DNA of 64,000 bases, taken from the NCBI GenBank assembly GCA_030950365.1, contig JAUZRQ010000045.1, forward strand, positions 54,032-118,031, in the 5' to 3' direction. The number at the start of each line of letters is the position of its first letter. Position 1 is the stretch's first letter. Below are positions 1 to 10,438 of the stretch, piece by piece. The DNA comes from Candidatus Zhuqueibacterota bacterium (GTDB taxonomy: Bacteria > Zhuqueibacterota > Zhuqueibacteria > Zhuqueibacterales > Geothermadaptataceae). The translations under genes were made by a program, and so were the position numbers. A model generated the notes under the pieces. That model had not been told where the DNA came from. It worked only from the letters and a program-made list of their open reading frames with translations, and ran no database searches.

Positions 1-853
1 CACGGGGATTCACCGGTACTCCATCTTTCCAAATCTCAAAATGCAGATGCGGTCCCGTGGACGATGAGCCCGTATCGCCCAAAAGGGCAATTGGATCGCC
101 TTTTTTCACAAACACCTTGTCTTGCACCAGCAACTTACTGTTGTGTGCATAATAGGAAAAAATATTGTCCCCGTGACTGATGATCACCATATTGCCATAC
201 CTGGATGTCCAACCGGCAAACACCACCATCCCACCGCCTGCCGCATAAATCACCTTGCCGCGCCGCGCCGCAATATCAATACCTGGATGCCGTCGCCCGG
301 AAAGCCAACTATAAGGCTCGAAATCTGCCGTCAAATAGCCTTCCACCGGCAGATACGTGGGTAGATAGGGCATGTAATTGTGCACCCGGGTTTTGCGCCG
401 AGCGATAAAACTCGATTTGCCAGAAATTAACCTGGCATTCGATTGCGACAACCCTTTGCGCTCGAGATCGCGCCTCAACGCAGGGATGGATTTCACCCCA
501 TCAACACTCAGCTCTTTCAAAGAACTCGGGGACGCGTTTAAACCTTCCACTCCCAAAGCACGCAGCACCTTGCGGTGCTGGTACACCAAATCTTCAAACC
601 GCGAAGCTAATAGATAGATACGCTTGTTATCTTCCAGCAACCGCTGGTTATCCTCCAGCAATTGCAAGTTTTCGCTGTGAACTCGGTACCATCGCCAATA
701 AGCGACGCCCCCAACAATCATATGAATGGTAAGGATAATGCCCACGAATACCAGCAACCGCACCGTTCTCAGATTGATCTGAAAACTATACGGTTCGACA
801 TTATCGTCGGGAATCAAAAGAACAGAAATTCGTCGTGCTCGTCGCTTGCTCAT
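1..853 (-). CDS. M23 family metallopeptidase, membrane-anchored (3' end outside window)
   Basis: Partial gene: the reading frame is still open at the window edge, so the C-terminus is missing (284 codons visible). It starts at ATG 853, after a GGGAAG-like ribosome site. Residues about 32-53 form one membrane segment, and 58-90 a short coiled coil rich in L, E and N. The LytM/M23 domain follows, with zinc-binding H189 and D193 in HPGID, H237 in YAH, and H269/H271 in HLHFE. Such proteins cut peptidoglycan cross-links in the periplasm or activate amidases. All the metal and catalytic residues expected are present, so an active enzyme is likely. The substrate bond cannot be told from sequence. 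It lies downstream of parAB, with a gap of about 140 bases. Confidence 0.9.
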   Translation of the reverse strand, partial: MSKRRARRISVLLIPDDNVEPYSFQINLRTVRLLVFVGIILTIHMIVGGVAYWRWYRVHSENLQLLEDNQRLLEDNKRIYLLASRFEDLVYQHRKVLRALGVEGLNASPSSLKELSVDGVKSIPALRRDLERKGLSQSNARLISGKSSFIARRKTRVHNYMPYLPTYLPVEGYLTADFEPYSWLSGRRHPGIDIAARRGKVIYAAGGGMVVFAGWTSRYGNMVIISHGDNIFSYYAHNSKLLVQDKVFVKKGDPIALLGDTGSSSTGPHLHFEIWKDGVPVNPR

Positions 854-992
854 ACCGCTTCCCAAATGGGTTTTGAACGCGGCCTAAAAACAGACCGAAA
901 ATTATTGATAAAAAGATTAAAAGTCAACTGATTTTTCTGTTATATTATTGCAAAACTCATTGTAAATATGCAATTTGCATCCCGCCACGCCG

Positions 993-1859
993 CTACCACA
1001 ATTTCATCATCATATCGACCAGGCGCTCCAAATCATTTTCGGAATAAAATTCCAATTCTATACGCCCGCCTTTGCCTTTTCCCTGCAGGTGAATTCGCAC
1101 CTGCGTGCCGAAAATCTGGCGCAATTTGTCCTCGGCTTCGCGCACCTCGTACGGCAATTCCGCTTCGCGGCTTTTCTTTTTCTTCTTGTGTTTGCCTTCC
1201 TGCGAGGCCAGCCGTTCCACCTGCCGGACGTTCAGCCCCTTCTTCAGAATATCCTTCCAGAGCTGGATTTGTTTTTCACGGTTGCTTGCGCCAAGCAGCG
1301 CCCGCGCGTGTCCGGCGGAAATTTCGCCCTTGCGCAAGCTTTCCTGAATCTGGTCCGGCAGTTTCAACAGGCGCAAAAAATTGGCCACCGTCGCGCGGTC
1401 CTTGCCGACCTTTTGCGCCACCTGCTCCTGAGTTAGCTGGCACTCATCGATCAGCCGCTGATAGCCCAGCGCCTCTTCAATCGGATTCAGGTTTTCCCGC
1501 TGGATATTTTCAACCAGCGACATCTCCAGCATCTGCGCATCGGTCTTCACGTCCAGCACAAAGGCAGGAATGGTGCGCAGACCCAGCTCCTGCACGGCAC
1601 GCAAACGCCGTTCCCCGGCGATCAACTGATAACCGTTGTTGTGCGGCCTTACCGTAATGGGAGTGATGACGCCGTTTTCGGAGATGGACTGTTTGAGTTC
1701 TTTCAGTGCGTCCGCATCGAATTCCAGGCGGGGCTGAAAAGGATTGGGGCTGATTTGTGAAACAAGAATTTCAGTGAGCTTGTCCTTGCGATCCACGTCC
1801 TCTTCGGACAGGTCAGGAATGAGAGCCGATAATCCTTTCCCCAGCCTCTGGGTAGCCAT
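993..1859 (-). CDS. parB: Chromosome partitioning protein ParB
   Basis: ParB/Spo0J family, 288 residues, normal length. The N-terminus has the [11 protein letters not shown] motif typical of chromosomal ParB. The ParB/Srx-type CTPase domain carries GERRLRA at residues 82-88. A helix-turn-helix follows at about 135-160 ([16 protein letters not shown]), then a lysine-rich linker and a C-terminal dimerisation segment. It binds parS sites, loads as a CTP-dependent clamp and acts with ParA to separate chromosome origins. Its start lies inside the end of parA (47-base overlap), so translation is probably coupled. I did not find a convincing parS site in the window. Confidence 0.95.
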   Translation of the reverse strand: MATQRLGKGLSALIPDLSEEDVDRKDKLTEILVSQISPNPFQPRLEFDADALKELKQSISENGVITPITVRPHNNGYQLIAGERRLRAVQELGLRTIPAFVLDVKTDAQMLEMSLVENIQRENLNPIEEALGYQRLIDECQLTQEQVAQKVGKDRATVANFLRLLKLPDQIQESLRKGEISAGHARALLGASNREKQIQLWKDILKKGLNVRQVERLASQEGKHKKKKKSREAELPYEVREAEDKLRQIFGTQVRIHLQGKGKGGRIELEFYSENDLERLVDMMMKLW

Positions 1860-2613
1860 TTTTCAACACCTCTTCTGCTAAGCTCATGTAATTTTCGCAC
1901 CCGGTGGATACGGCATCGTACAGAATAATGGGCTTGCCATGACTTGGGGCCTCGCTCAACCTGACGTTTCGCAAAATGACGGTATTGTAAACCTTATCGC
2001 CAAAATATTTCCGGACGTCCTCGGCAACCTGCCGGCTCAAATTCAGGCGGCTATCGTACATCGTCAGCAGCACGCCTTCGATCTCCAGCGAGGGGTTCAG
2101 GTGTTTTTGCACCAGGCGAATGGTGTTCAACAGCTGGCTAAGCCCTTCCAACGCATAGTATTCGCACTGGATCGGAATCAGGACCGAATGCGCGGCGCTC
2201 AATGCATTCAAGGTCAAAAGCCCGAGCGAAGGCGGGCAATCGATGAAAATAAACTTATAATCTTTGCGAATCTTCTTCAGTTCACGATCCAGGATTTTCT
2301 CCCGGGAAATGGCACCGACCAGCTCAACCTCGGCGCCTACAAGTCGCACGGTGGAGGGGAGCAAATCCAAGTACGTTAAATCGGTGGGAATGATGGCGTC
2401 ATTGATGTTCAATTCATCAATGAGCACTTCGTATATGCTTTTGTCGATCTCTTTGGGGTTTAGGCCAAGCCCGCTGGTTGAGTTGGCCTGTGGGTCAAAA
2501 TCCACTAACAGCACCGGGTGTTCGGCTACCGCGATGCTCGCAGAAAGATTTACCGCTGTGGTGGTTTTGCCTACCCCTCCTTTCTGGTTGGCTATCGCTA
2601 TAATCTTCGCCAT
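1813..2613 (-). CDS. parA: Chromosome partitioning ATPase ParA (Soj)
   Basis: ParA/MinD-type P-loop ATPase of 266 residues with the deviant Walker A KGGVGKTT at residues 11-18. Walker A' is DFDPQANST and Walker B is FIFIDCPPS, followed by [11 protein letters not shown] near the C-terminus, all typical of Soj. The ribosome site AGGAGG lies upstream of ATG 2613. It should form ATP-dependent dimers on the nucleoid that move ParB-bound origins. The last 15 or so residues extend past the usual family end and overlap the parB start. Confidence 0.95.
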   Translation of the reverse strand: MAKIIAIANQKGGVGKTTTAVNLSASIAVAEHPVLLVDFDPQANSTSGLGLNPKEIDKSIYEVLIDELNINDAIIPTDLTYLDLLPSTVRLVGAEVELVGAISREKILDRELKKIRKDYKFIFIDCPPSLGLLTLNALSAAHSVLIPIQCEYYALEGLSQLLNTIRLVQKHLNPSLEIEGVLLTMYDSRLNLSRQVAEDVRKYFGDKVYNTVILRNVRLSEAPSHGKPIILYDAVSTGCENYMSLAEEVLKNGYPEAGERIIGSHS

Positions 2614-2862
2614 CGAAAATTCATTCCTCCTGTACGGTTCAGTGCCGAAAGATAAATCACATATTGGTCAAAATCAAGCGATTTTACCGCCCGATTTACT
2701 GAAAATTTAACTTTGGTTTCAATTTTATCAATTTTTCATGCCGACGCAACTCCTTCAAAAATCAGCGCCGATGGCGGGCTGTTTCTGGCCCAAATTGGCC
2801 GTCCATAGGCTAGACTCAGACAGGCATGCCATGGCCCCGGTGGACAGGAATCGGCGGATATA

Positions 2863-5481
2863 TCAATAGAAATAACTACCACCAAAGATGCTGCGGCGAC
2901 CGCCATGCTTCTCAAATTTAATATCCTGCAATTGCGGCGCTTTGATGTTGATGCGGAAATAAAAACCCTTGCCGATGCCGATGGGCGTCCAATGGAAGGA
3001 AGCTTCCCAGCAGTGCAGATCGCGGTAGATGCTCCAGTTCTGACCGGTGAGCTGCTTTTTGATCAAATCGAACTGACCGCGAAACTGCACCCGCCAGTTT
3101 TTGCTGATCTTGAATTCGGCCTGCGATATATCGATGTAGGCCCGCCTGGTGGGTTTGAGCGGATTGAATTTGCTGATCGAATATCGAAAGGTGAACTGGA
3201 TGCGCCATGGAATGCCATAATTCATCATCGGCGCTTCTTCGAAGCGGTTTTCCACTGCTGTCCCGGCCCTTTCCGACGACTCGCCTGCCGCGCTTTCGTG
3301 TTTGCCCTGAAAGCGAAAGTTGGATGAAATGCTCAGGCTGGTCAACCGCAACCATTTGCCGCTGAAAAGGCCATGTTCTTTCCATAAATATCGGCTGGTT
3401 TCCTGCCCGCTGGTTTCGGAGGTCTGTTCGAACACGTATGGACTGTGCGACATGCTGAGGCTGAAATTGATCTGCCGCGTCGGCTGTGCATTGATGGACG
3501 TGCTGATGTTGCGGAGCTTTTTCTCGCGGGCGGCAAAATTGTATCCGGTGGAGATGGTCATGCGAAACAGATCGATCTTTTTCTCTTCTTGGCCGCGCAG
3601 CAATTTCATCTGAAACAGGTTGCCTATCGACAAATTCATGCTGGCCAGCTTGCCGCGCGGCGTGCCGCCAAAGCGATCTCGGATCACAACATTGCTATCC
3701 GCGTCTAGCACCCTGACGTAGTATCCCCAGCGCGGATCGGAAAAATCGGGGCGGTAGCTGAACGACAGACTCGGCGTAACCACATGCCGGAAGGCCTGAA
3801 TGGGACCAATGCGCGTATTGAACAGGCCGTAAATGGTCGTGTTCGCCGAGGCGTTGTAGCTAAACGTGTGCCGCCGAAAAAAGCCTTTTTCCTCGTTCAT
3901 TTCCAGGGTCGAATCTTCATACACCCTGGCGCGATCGAACCAGTCCTCATCGATGGTCAGGCTCTGGCTCAACCGCAACCAACCGAACAGCCGGGTCGGC
4001 CCGCTCATGCGCAGGCTGATATCGTGATTGGCAAAGGACTTGCGGTCGGTGATGAAAATGCCGGAATCCGGCTCCACCGCGGTTTTGCTGTAGCGGCTCT
4101 GCATGGTCACGTTGTAGCGGAAATAAATATTCTCGTACCACTTTTCGCTGCGGGTGGAGCCGCTGCCACGGCGGCCTCGCGATTCCTGACCGCCCCCAAA
4201 CAGCTTGCGTTCATTCAAATAAAGCTGAATGCTCGGCAGCAGCCGTGTGACGCTGCCATCTTCGAGGTCTTTTTCCTCAGACAAGGACAAACTGAGGCTG
4301 GCCCGCTTCTTGGGCCAGCGTTTGGAAAACGTGCCGCGGGAAATCAGCCGGCGGGTGAGGCGCTGGTTGGTATTGAAGCTGAAATCCTTGTAATAGCTGT
4401 TGTCGGAAACGAACGTGCCGTTGACGCGAATCGAGGCGGTTTTGCCGAGGGTCTGGTTGTGGCGGATGGACAGATCCCAGCGGCGCTCGGTCTGACCGCT
4501 GGCAAAATTTTTTCGCGTGAGCGAGCCGCTGATGCCGCCGGTGAAATTGTAGCGAAGCGCGTAGTTTATGCCCGCTTTGAACAGCCATCCGGATTTTTCA
4601 TAGAAATCCACCGTGGCGCGCGCATCGAAATAATCGCTGGCAGCCCAGTAGTATCCCAACTCGCGCAGATACCGCCCCTCGCGCGCGCTGACGCCATAGC
4701 GCGGCACGATGAGTCCGCTACGGCGGCCCTTTTGTGTGGGAAACATGCCGAACGGCAAAAACGCAACCGGGATCTTGCCAAAAAACATGACAATCGGCCT
4801 GGCAATTACTCGCTCTCCGACGATGATTTTCATTCGTCGGGCCCAAAAATGATAATGTGGTTTATCCTCATACTCGCAGGTGGTGTAAATGCCGCGCGAC
4901 ACATATAGCACCTTCGGGCTGGCGCGCTTGATCTGCTGGCCGAAATACTTGCCGCCTTCGAAGTCAGTGCGGCCGCGCACCACCAGCCCCTTTCCGGTGC
5001 TAAAATTGTACTCCATGCGTTCGCCGCGCATCTGATCGTTGCCATCAGAAAACACGGGATAGCCAACCATGTGCACGCGCACGCTGTCGGCGTGGCCGTT
5101 GCCGGCGAGACTGTCCGCAGCCACATGCAGGGTTTCGGGCAAAGCTTCGGCAATGAGGATGCGCTTGTTCAGATCGACAGTAATCTTGCCGGCCTCGATG
5201 GTCATGTCCTGATACTTCACCACCGCATCGCCGATAAGGTACGTAATGCGGTTGACCACATCGTTATCGATGATGCGCGCGTCGTATTTGATCGGACCGG
5301 CGAGGCCGGTGTCCGAGGCTGGCACGGTGGTCAGGGTGTCATCGGCAGCCGGCGGTGCCTGAGGTTGCTGCGCCATCAGGTGAGCAGGGCCCAAAAGTAG
5401 AACAAGCAGCACCAGGCCAAGAAAGCGCCCGCGGTTCCGTCCACAAAGCCAGATCGAAATTTTCGGAAAAATACACGTCAC
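2863..5481 (-). CDS. lptD: LPS-assembly outer membrane protein LptD (OstA family)
   Basis: 872 residues. An N-terminal hydrophobic signal (about 18-38) ends near AHLMAQQ. A short OstA/LptA-like beta-jellyroll region follows (about 65-240, RGERMEYNFSTGKG), then a long C-terminal beta-barrel with alternating aromatic strands ending in SIFGGSYFY. LptD with LptE inserts lipopolysaccharide into the outer leaflet, so its presence is good evidence for an LPS-bearing Gram-negative envelope. The motif FGKIPVAFLPFGMFPTQ is characteristic of the family. No lptE is visible nearby. The gene stands between parA and rarA with moderate gaps, probably as its own transcript. Confidence 0.88.
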   Translation of the reverse strand: MTCIFPKISIWLCGRNRGRFLGLVLLVLLLGPAHLMAQQPQAPPAADDTLTTVPASDTGLAGPIKYDARIIDNDVVNRITYLIGDAVVKYQDMTIEAGKITVDLNKRILIAEALPETLHVAADSLAGNGHADSVRVHMVGYPVFSDGNDQMRGERMEYNFSTGKGLVVRGRTDFEGGKYFGQQIKRASPKVLYVSRGIYTTCEYEDKPHYHFWARRMKIIVGERVIARPIVMFFGKIPVAFLPFGMFPTQKGRRSGLIVPRYGVSAREGRYLRELGYYWAASDYFDARATVDFYEKSGWLFKAGINYALRYNFTGGISGSLTRKNFASGQTERRWDLSIRHNQTLGKTASIRVNGTFVSDNSYYKDFSFNTNQRLTRRLISRGTFSKRWPKKRASLSLSLSEEKDLEDGSVTRLLPSIQLYLNERKLFGGGQESRGRRGSGSTRSEKWYENIYFRYNVTMQSRYSKTAVEPDSGIFITDRKSFANHDISLRMSGPTRLFGWLRLSQSLTIDEDWFDRARVYEDSTLEMNEEKGFFRRHTFSYNASANTTIYGLFNTRIGPIQAFRHVVTPSLSFSYRPDFSDPRWGYYVRVLDADSNVVIRDRFGGTPRGKLASMNLSIGNLFQMKLLRGQEEKKIDLFRMTISTGYNFAAREKKLRNISTSINAQPTRQINFSLSMSHSPYVFEQTSETSGQETSRYLWKEHGLFSGKWLRLTSLSISSNFRFQGKHESAAGESSERAGTAVENRFEEAPMMNYGIPWRIQFTFRYSISKFNPLKPTRRAYIDISQAEFKISKNWRVQFRGQFDLIKKQLTGQNWSIYRDLHCWEASFHWTPIGIGKGFYFRINIKAPQLQDIKFEKHGGRRSIFGGSYFY

Positions 5482-5577
5482 GTTTATGCTGATTTCGGTT
5501 TTGACAGGTGTTTGCTTTTCGTCACAGCCGGGACTTGCAATCCTGGCACGGAATGGGTCAACCCGGTTTAGCGACCT

Positions 5578-6912
5578 CTACTCCTTTTTCTCTTCGTATC
5601 GATCCGGCCACCAGGTCTTAAGCCGTTTCCGGATCGCCTCCTCAGCACCGGCCGCCTTCGGCCGGTAATACACCCGATCCTGCCAGCCCTCCGGAAAATA
5701 ATTTTCCCGGACGAAGCCGCCCGGAAAATCGTGTGGATACTGGTAATCCTTGCCATACTCCAGGTCTTTAAGCAATCCAGTGGCCGCATTGCGCAGATGC
5801 AGCGGAATCGCCTCGAGTGGCCGGTTGCGCACGTCATTCATGGCCTGTTTGATGGCCACATAACTGGCGTTGCTTTTGGGCGCCGAGGCCAGGTAGGTGG
5901 TGGCCTGCGCCAAAATGATTTGCGCCTCCGGCATGCCGATCACATGCGCGGCCTGAAACGCGGCATTGGCCAGCACCAGCGCCATGGGCTCGGCGTTGCC
6001 CACATCCTCGCTGGCGAAAATCAGAAGCCGTCGGGCGATGAAACGCGGCTCCTCGCCGGCATCCAGCATGCGCGCCAGGTAGTGCATCGCTGCATCCGGA
6101 TCCGAGCCGCGCAGACTTTTGATGAACGCCGAAATGGTGTCGTAATGCATTTCGCCGGCGCGATCGTAGTGCGGGGTTTTGCGCTGAGAGGCCAGAGTCA
6201 CGGTTTCCGCGGTGATGTGCCGCTCCTGCTGATCATCGGGTTGAACCAGAAGAACGGCCAGTTCCAGGCCGTTCAGCAGCTCACGGGCATCACCGGCGGC
6301 GAGTTCGAGCAGCAGATCACGCGCCTCCTGATCGATGCGAATCGTGCCTTCGATTTTGCGCTCCAGCATCGGCAGGGCGCGGTCGAACAATTGCGCCAAT
6401 TCATCTTTGGATAATGGATTTAAAATATAGACCCGACAGCGCGAAAGCAAGGGACGGATGACCTCAAAAGACGGATTTTCCGTAGTAGCGCCGATCAGAA
6501 ACAGGGTGCCGTCCTCGACCGCGTGCAACAGGGCATCCTGTTGCGCCTTGTTGAAGCGGTGAATCTCATCAATGAACAGAATGGTGCGCCGTCCCACCTG
6601 CCGGTTTTTGGTGGCCTTTTCGATGACTTTTTTCACATCGGCCACGCCGCTGGCTACCGCGCTCATTTCCAGGAAGTCGGCGTCGCAGGCCTGTGCGAAC
6701 AGCCGCGCCAGGGTGGTTTTGCCCACGCCGGGCGGGCCCCACAGAATCATGGAAATTGGCCGCTGGTTTTGCATCAATAGCCGCAGCGGTCGCCCCTCAC
6801 CCACCAGATGCGATTGGCCGATGAACTCGTCCAGCGTTTTCGGCCGCAGCAGGTTCGCCAGGGGACTATCTCGAAAGCGGCTCTCTTCTGCAACATGATC
6901 GAACAGGTCCAT
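5578..6912 (-). CDS. rarA: Replication-associated recombination protein A (RarA/MgsA AAA+ ATPase)
   Basis: 444 residues, the normal family length. AAA+ Walker A is GPPGVGKTT (59-67) and Walker B has D115-E116 in DEIHRF. The C-terminal MgsA tetramerisation domain includes [18 protein letters not shown] and [17 protein letters not shown], signatures of RarA rather than of clamp-loader or RuvB relatives. The protein works at stalled replication forks with SSB. It is a well-conserved single gene here, transcribed away from a repeat-bearing intergenic gap. Confidence 0.96.
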   Translation of the reverse strand: MDLFDHVAEESRFRDSPLANLLRPKTLDEFIGQSHLVGEGRPLRLLMQNQRPISMILWGPPGVGKTTLARLFAQACDADFLEMSAVASGVADVKKVIEKATKNRQVGRRTILFIDEIHRFNKAQQDALLHAVEDGTLFLIGATTENPSFEVIRPLLSRCRVYILNPLSKDELAQLFDRALPMLERKIEGTIRIDQEARDLLLELAAGDARELLNGLELAVLLVQPDDQQERHITAETVTLASQRKTPHYDRAGEMHYDTISAFIKSLRGSDPDAAMHYLARMLDAGEEPRFIARRLLIFASEDVGNAEPMALVLANAAFQAAHVIGMPEAQIILAQATTYLASAPKSNASYVAIKQAMNDVRNRPLEAIPLHLRNAATGLLKDLEYGKDYQYPHDFPGGFVRENYFPEGWQDRVYYRPKAAGAEEAIRKRLKTWWPDRYEEKKE

Positions 6913-7387
6913 GGGATTTCCATCTTTATGTGGATTGAGGCCGATAATTAATTGTTCAGAAACCTACCCGTCATTGCGAGGGATCCGCCAGCCGGCGGAG
7001 ACGACGCAATCTCATACGCTTATCTGCAAAAAGATCGCCGTCCGCCAGCAGCCGGACGGGCGCAGCCGCCGCGCGGCGGCTGCTCGCGATGACAGGCAAG
7101 ATATCATCAATCGAAAATTGCTGAATAGTGACAATAAAAAAGCCCAAATGGGCCATGCAAGACGCTCGCAGAACCGCCGAGCGCGCAGAGGTTTGCTACA
7201 CGTATTTCAAAATGATGATATTGGGCCGTCTATCTCGCTTCAACATGTCATTGCTTTTTAAAGCCCCATTCCATGCGAACGGTCTGCTCAGGCAATCCGT
7301 GCGGCGACTCAACGCCAGAGCCCCATCCGCGTTCAATCCGCAACTATTCATGGCTCAACCAAAGGCCCTGCACAGGCCAACACCCGT
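6913..7387. other. Intergenic gap with dispersed repeat, no gene seen
   Basis: No reading frame here looks like a protein. The gap between the rarA start and the end of the propeller gene holds the MITE-like repeat at 6970-7093 and its outer flanks (GTTCAG at about 6953 and CTGAATAG at about 7122). The rest shows no recognisable promoter, RNA or coding signal that I can support. Confidence 0.6.
6970..7093. repeat. MITE-like inverted repeat, copy 1
   Basis: A 124-base element bounded by GTCATTGCGAG on the left and CTCGCGATGAC on the right, an imperfect terminal inverted repeat. Inside are further GC-rich hairpins (CCGTCCG/CGGACGG and CAGCCGCC/GGCGGCTG). Most of its length matches the copy at 60539-60641 in the same orientation and the copy at 22937-23030 in reverse. 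It has no coding capacity. This fits a non-autonomous mobile or REP-type element. Confidence 0.75.
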
Positions 7388-9091
7388 TTAATCAATCCGG
7401 TTCGGATCGTTCCAAAAAAATAGTGTGAGACCCTGCGACGTGCCGAGCCACACATAATCGCCGTCGATGAGGATAACATTGACCTGATTGTCGATGAGGC
7501 CGTCTTCCACCGTGAACCGCCGCCAGTCGCGGGTCTTGCGGTTGTATTTCAGCACACCGGCGTCGGTACCGGCCCACACGGCCGCGCCGTCCGCGGCGAT
7601 GGCGCGCACGGGCCCGGGCAAAAAAATATTTTTTTCCGGTGCGCCGAGCCACTGCCCGGTCTTCAAATCATACACATTGATGCTGCGCGTGCTGCCGAAC
7701 CACAGCTCATTTTTGTAGCGCGCGATGCAGGTCACCATACGGCCACCCGGGCTGTTCACCTCATCCACAAAGCCGCCGATCTGATTTTCCACATCAAACC
7801 GGTAGACGCCGAATTCGGTGGCCGCCCAGAGAAACCGCCCGGCGCGCTCGATATCGAATACGCGTCGCAGATGCAAATCGTCTGCGGCCACCTCCACCAC
7901 GCGCTCGCTATCCTTGTGGGCGGGCTGCAGCTTGATCAGATTCAGCCCGCCATCGGTGGCCACCCAGGCAAATCCATCCTCCACCAGAACATCGTTGACG
8001 TTGTCTTTCACCAGGCCGTCGAACAGGGTAAATTTGCTCCAGCGGTCGTTGGTCATGTCGTAGATGCTCAGTCCGAACCGGGTGGCACAAAACAGCGAAT
8101 CGCCCGCCACCACCATCCGGTTTATCTCATCGGTGAGGAGTTGGCCGATGAAGCGCGATTCGAAGTAACGCCAGCGTTGCCGCACCTGATCCCAGTAGGT
8201 GATGCCGGACCGGTCGATTCCGCGATTGAGCCCGCCGATCCACAGCCCGTTGCTGTCCAGCGCCAGAGCATTGACGTGCCGGCTGTACAGTCCGAACGGC
8301 AGCATCACCAGCTCTTCGGTCCGCAGTTCGCCTTTCATGGCGCCAAAGCCCCACGTGCCCAGCCACATAAATCCCCAGCCGTCGCGCACGGCTGCGGAAA
8401 TCTCGGCGCGCCGCAGCCGAGCGTCCTGCACATAGCCCTCGGGCATGAAGAAAAAGCCGTTGTTCATGTAAAACAGCGGAAGCTTCTGATGCCGTGTGAC
8501 GCGCTCGCCAAACCAGCGCAGGCCGGGCGCCTCCGCGCGTATTCCATCGCTGCTCAGGCTGACGTTACCGCCCGTCACGTTGCCCTCATACAACCGGCCA
8601 CCGCGGGTTTCAAAATACACGCGATTCTCACCGATGCCAATGGACACCACGTCATCATATTTTGGAATGCCAATTTCATCTTTGAACTCATTGGTCCACT
8701 TTTCGGCGGTGGGGTGGTAGTAGGAAATGCCGAGGGTGGTGGCGCACCACAAAATGCCTGTGTTCTGATCAAAGGCAACGGCGGTGATGTAATTGTCGGC
8801 GAGACCGTTGCTGGTGGTGAAAGGATAATCCCATCGGTTGGAAAACACGTTGTAGCGGGTGATGCCGCCGGTGGTACCGAAATACACAAACTCGTTGCCC
8901 ACGGCCACCGAGGTCACATAACGGTTCACCGTGTAGCTGATCCAATCGCCCTGACGGTAGCGCGGATTGGTGCCGCGAATGCGCGGCCGCCGCGACTGGC
9001 TATAGGCGGCATCCAGCGCGGAGCCAATGGTCTGCGCCAGTATCAGGCAAAGCAACAGCCACGGCACCGATTGTCGCATACCCCGCCGCAT
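7388..9091 (-). CDS. Secreted two-component-regulator-type beta-propeller protein
   Basis: 567 residues. A signal peptide (about 1-29, MRRGMRQSVPWLLLCLILAQ) is followed only by beta-propeller blades of the Reg_prop type, with repeats such as GLADNYITAVAFDQNTGILWCAT, NDVLVEDGFAWVATDGGL and DNQVNVILIDGDYVWLGTS (pattern N-x-V-x-x-(I/V)-x-x-D-x-x-x-x-W-(V/L)-(A/G)-T). Such propellers form the periplasmic sensor half of hybrid two-component proteins in Bacteroidota, but here there is no membrane segment, kinase or C-terminal sorting domain. It is therefore a free periplasmic or outer-membrane protein of unknown ligand. It begins three bases after hflX ends, so the two are probably co-transcribed. 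Confidence 0.8.
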   Translation of the reverse strand: MRRGMRQSVPWLLLCLILAQTIGSALDAAYSQSRRPRIRGTNPRYRQGDWISYTVNRYVTSVAVGNEFVYFGTTGGITRYNVFSNRWDYPFTTSNGLADNYITAVAFDQNTGILWCATTLGISYYHPTAEKWTNEFKDEIGIPKYDDVVSIGIGENRVYFETRGGRLYEGNVTGGNVSLSSDGIRAEAPGLRWFGERVTRHQKLPLFYMNNGFFFMPEGYVQDARLRRAEISAAVRDGWGFMWLGTWGFGAMKGELRTEELVMLPFGLYSRHVNALALDSNGLWIGGLNRGIDRSGITYWDQVRQRWRYFESRFIGQLLTDEINRMVVAGDSLFCATRFGLSIYDMTNDRWSKFTLFDGLVKDNVNDVLVEDGFAWVATDGGLNLIKLQPAHKDSERVVEVAADDLHLRRVFDIERAGRFLWAATEFGVYRFDVENQIGGFVDEVNSPGGRMVTCIARYKNELWFGSTRSINVYDLKTGQWLGAPEKNIFLPGPVRAIAADGAAVWAGTDAGVLKYNRKTRDWRRFTVEDGLIDNQVNVILIDGDYVWLGTSQGLTLFFWNDPNRID

Positions 9092-9094
9092 GGA

Positions 9095-10438
9095 TCAATG
9101 TCCTTCATCCGCGGAATGAGCGGTCGGCTCCTCCACAAACTCAATGCGCGAATTCAGCCGCGCTTTGAGCCGGGCCAGTTTTTCCGGTGTGGTACGGAAT
9201 CGCAGGATGATGGTATCGTTCTCGATGTCCCGGCTGGTGACCTCGGCCAGCTCGTACATTTTCGCCAGAGCCGCACCATCGCTGGCCGGGACGCGCGCGG
9301 TGACGTTGCAGGTGCGCAGATGCACGATTTCCAGAATGGCGCGCCGCAAATCGTCCAGGAAAAGACCTCGGGCCGCCGATACGAACACCGACGGCTGATA
9401 TTTTTCCTTCATTGTGTCGATGAGGGCGCGGTTTTCAAGCCGGTCGATTTTGTTGAACACGTACAGGCTCTGCTTGCCATTGACGTTCATTTCATCCAGA
9501 ACCTGCTGCACGGTGCGCATCTGGTCCTCAAAATACGGATTGGCAATATCGATCACGTGAATCAGCAAATCGGCCTCATGCACTTCCTCCAGGGTGCTTT
9601 TGAAGCTGGCTACGAGATGATGCGGCAGCTTGCGGATGAAGCCGACCGTATCGATCAGCAACACGAACTCATGGTCGGCGATGGGCATGGCGCGCACGGT
9701 GGCGTCGAGGGTGGCGAATAGCCGGTTCTCGATATACACCTGAGAATCGGTCAGCACGTTCATGAGGGTGGATTTACCCACGTTGGTGTAGCCCACCAGC
9801 GCCGCCTTGAAAATCCCCTCGCGGTGCTTGCGCCGCATTTGCCGCTGTTTTTCGATTTTCTTCAATTCGCCCACCAGGTTGGTGATGCGCTTGCGGATGA
9901 GCCGGCGGTCCACTTCGAGCTGGGTTTCGCCCGGACCGCGGGTGCCGATACCGCCCACCTGCCGCGACAGGTGCGTCCACTGGCGGGTGAGCCGCGGCAG
10001 CAGATAGCGCAATTGCGCCAGCTCCACCTGGGTTTTGGCCTCGCGGGTTTTGGCGCGGCGGGCGAAAATATCCAGAATCAGCCCACTCCGATCGATCACC
10101 TTTTTCCCGCACAGTTTCTCCAGATTTCGCGCCTGTGCCGGAGAAAGATCATCGTCGAAAATAATCACGTCGGCGTCCAGTTCGCCGGCAATGCGCGCCA
10201 GTTGCTCGGCCTTGCCCCGGCCAATAAAATAGGCGGCATCGATCTCGCTGCGTTCCTGCACCATGCGGAAAATCACATCCGCACCGGCGGTATCCGCCAG
10301 CAGCGAGAGCTCATCGAGATAATCGTTCACCAACCAGCGATTGGCCTGCACGCTGGCCAATCCCACCAAAATCGCTCGTTCTCGCTTATGCGTTTGCAAC
10401 AACGTGCTGTTTTTCTCCTTTCTCGTTTTTGGATTCAT
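9095..10438 (-). CDS. hflX: GTPase HflX
   Basis: 447 residues. An N-terminal HflX domain (about 15-190) contains the glycine-rich segment GGIGTRGPGETQLE, followed by a coiled coil and then a G domain with G1 GYTNVGKST, G3 DTVGF and G4 NKID. HflX binds the 50S subunit and splits stalled ribosomes, for example under heat stress. The annotated start lies 53 bases inside the end of the upstream membrane protein gene. A TTG at about codon 14 is another possible start, but the overlap remains either way. Confidence 0.95.
   Translation of the reverse strand: MNPKTRKEKNSTLLQTHKRERAILVGLASVQANRWLVNDYLDELSLLADTAGADVIFRMVQERSEIDAAYFIGRGKAEQLARIAGELDADVIIFDDDLSPAQARNLEKLCGKKVIDRSGLILDIFARRAKTREAKTQVELAQLRYLLPRLTRQWTHLSRQVGGIGTRGPGETQLEVDRRLIRKRITNLVGELKKIEKQRQMRRKHREGIFKAALVGYTNVGKSTLMNVLTDSQVYIENRLFATLDATVRAMPIADHEFVLLIDTVGFIRKLPHHLVASFKSTLEEVHEADLLIHVIDIANPYFEDQMRTVQQVLDEMNVNGKQSLYVFNKIDRLENRALIDTMKEKYQPSVFVSAARGLFLDDLRRAILEIVHLRTCNVTARVPASDGAALAKMYELAEVTSRDIENDTIILRFRTTPEKLARLKARLNSRIEFVEEPTAHSADEGH

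Noticed and set aside
3784..4908. Long plus-strand open frame (374 codons) inside lptD
   Set aside because: It is antisense to a well-supported outer-membrane gene, has low-complexity Ala/Gly/Arg composition and matches no family; typical shadow in GC-rich DNA.
7871..9721. 616-codon plus-strand open frame opposite the propeller and hflX genes
   Set aside because: Runs antisense across two real genes and their junction, with no recognisable domain or ribosome site.
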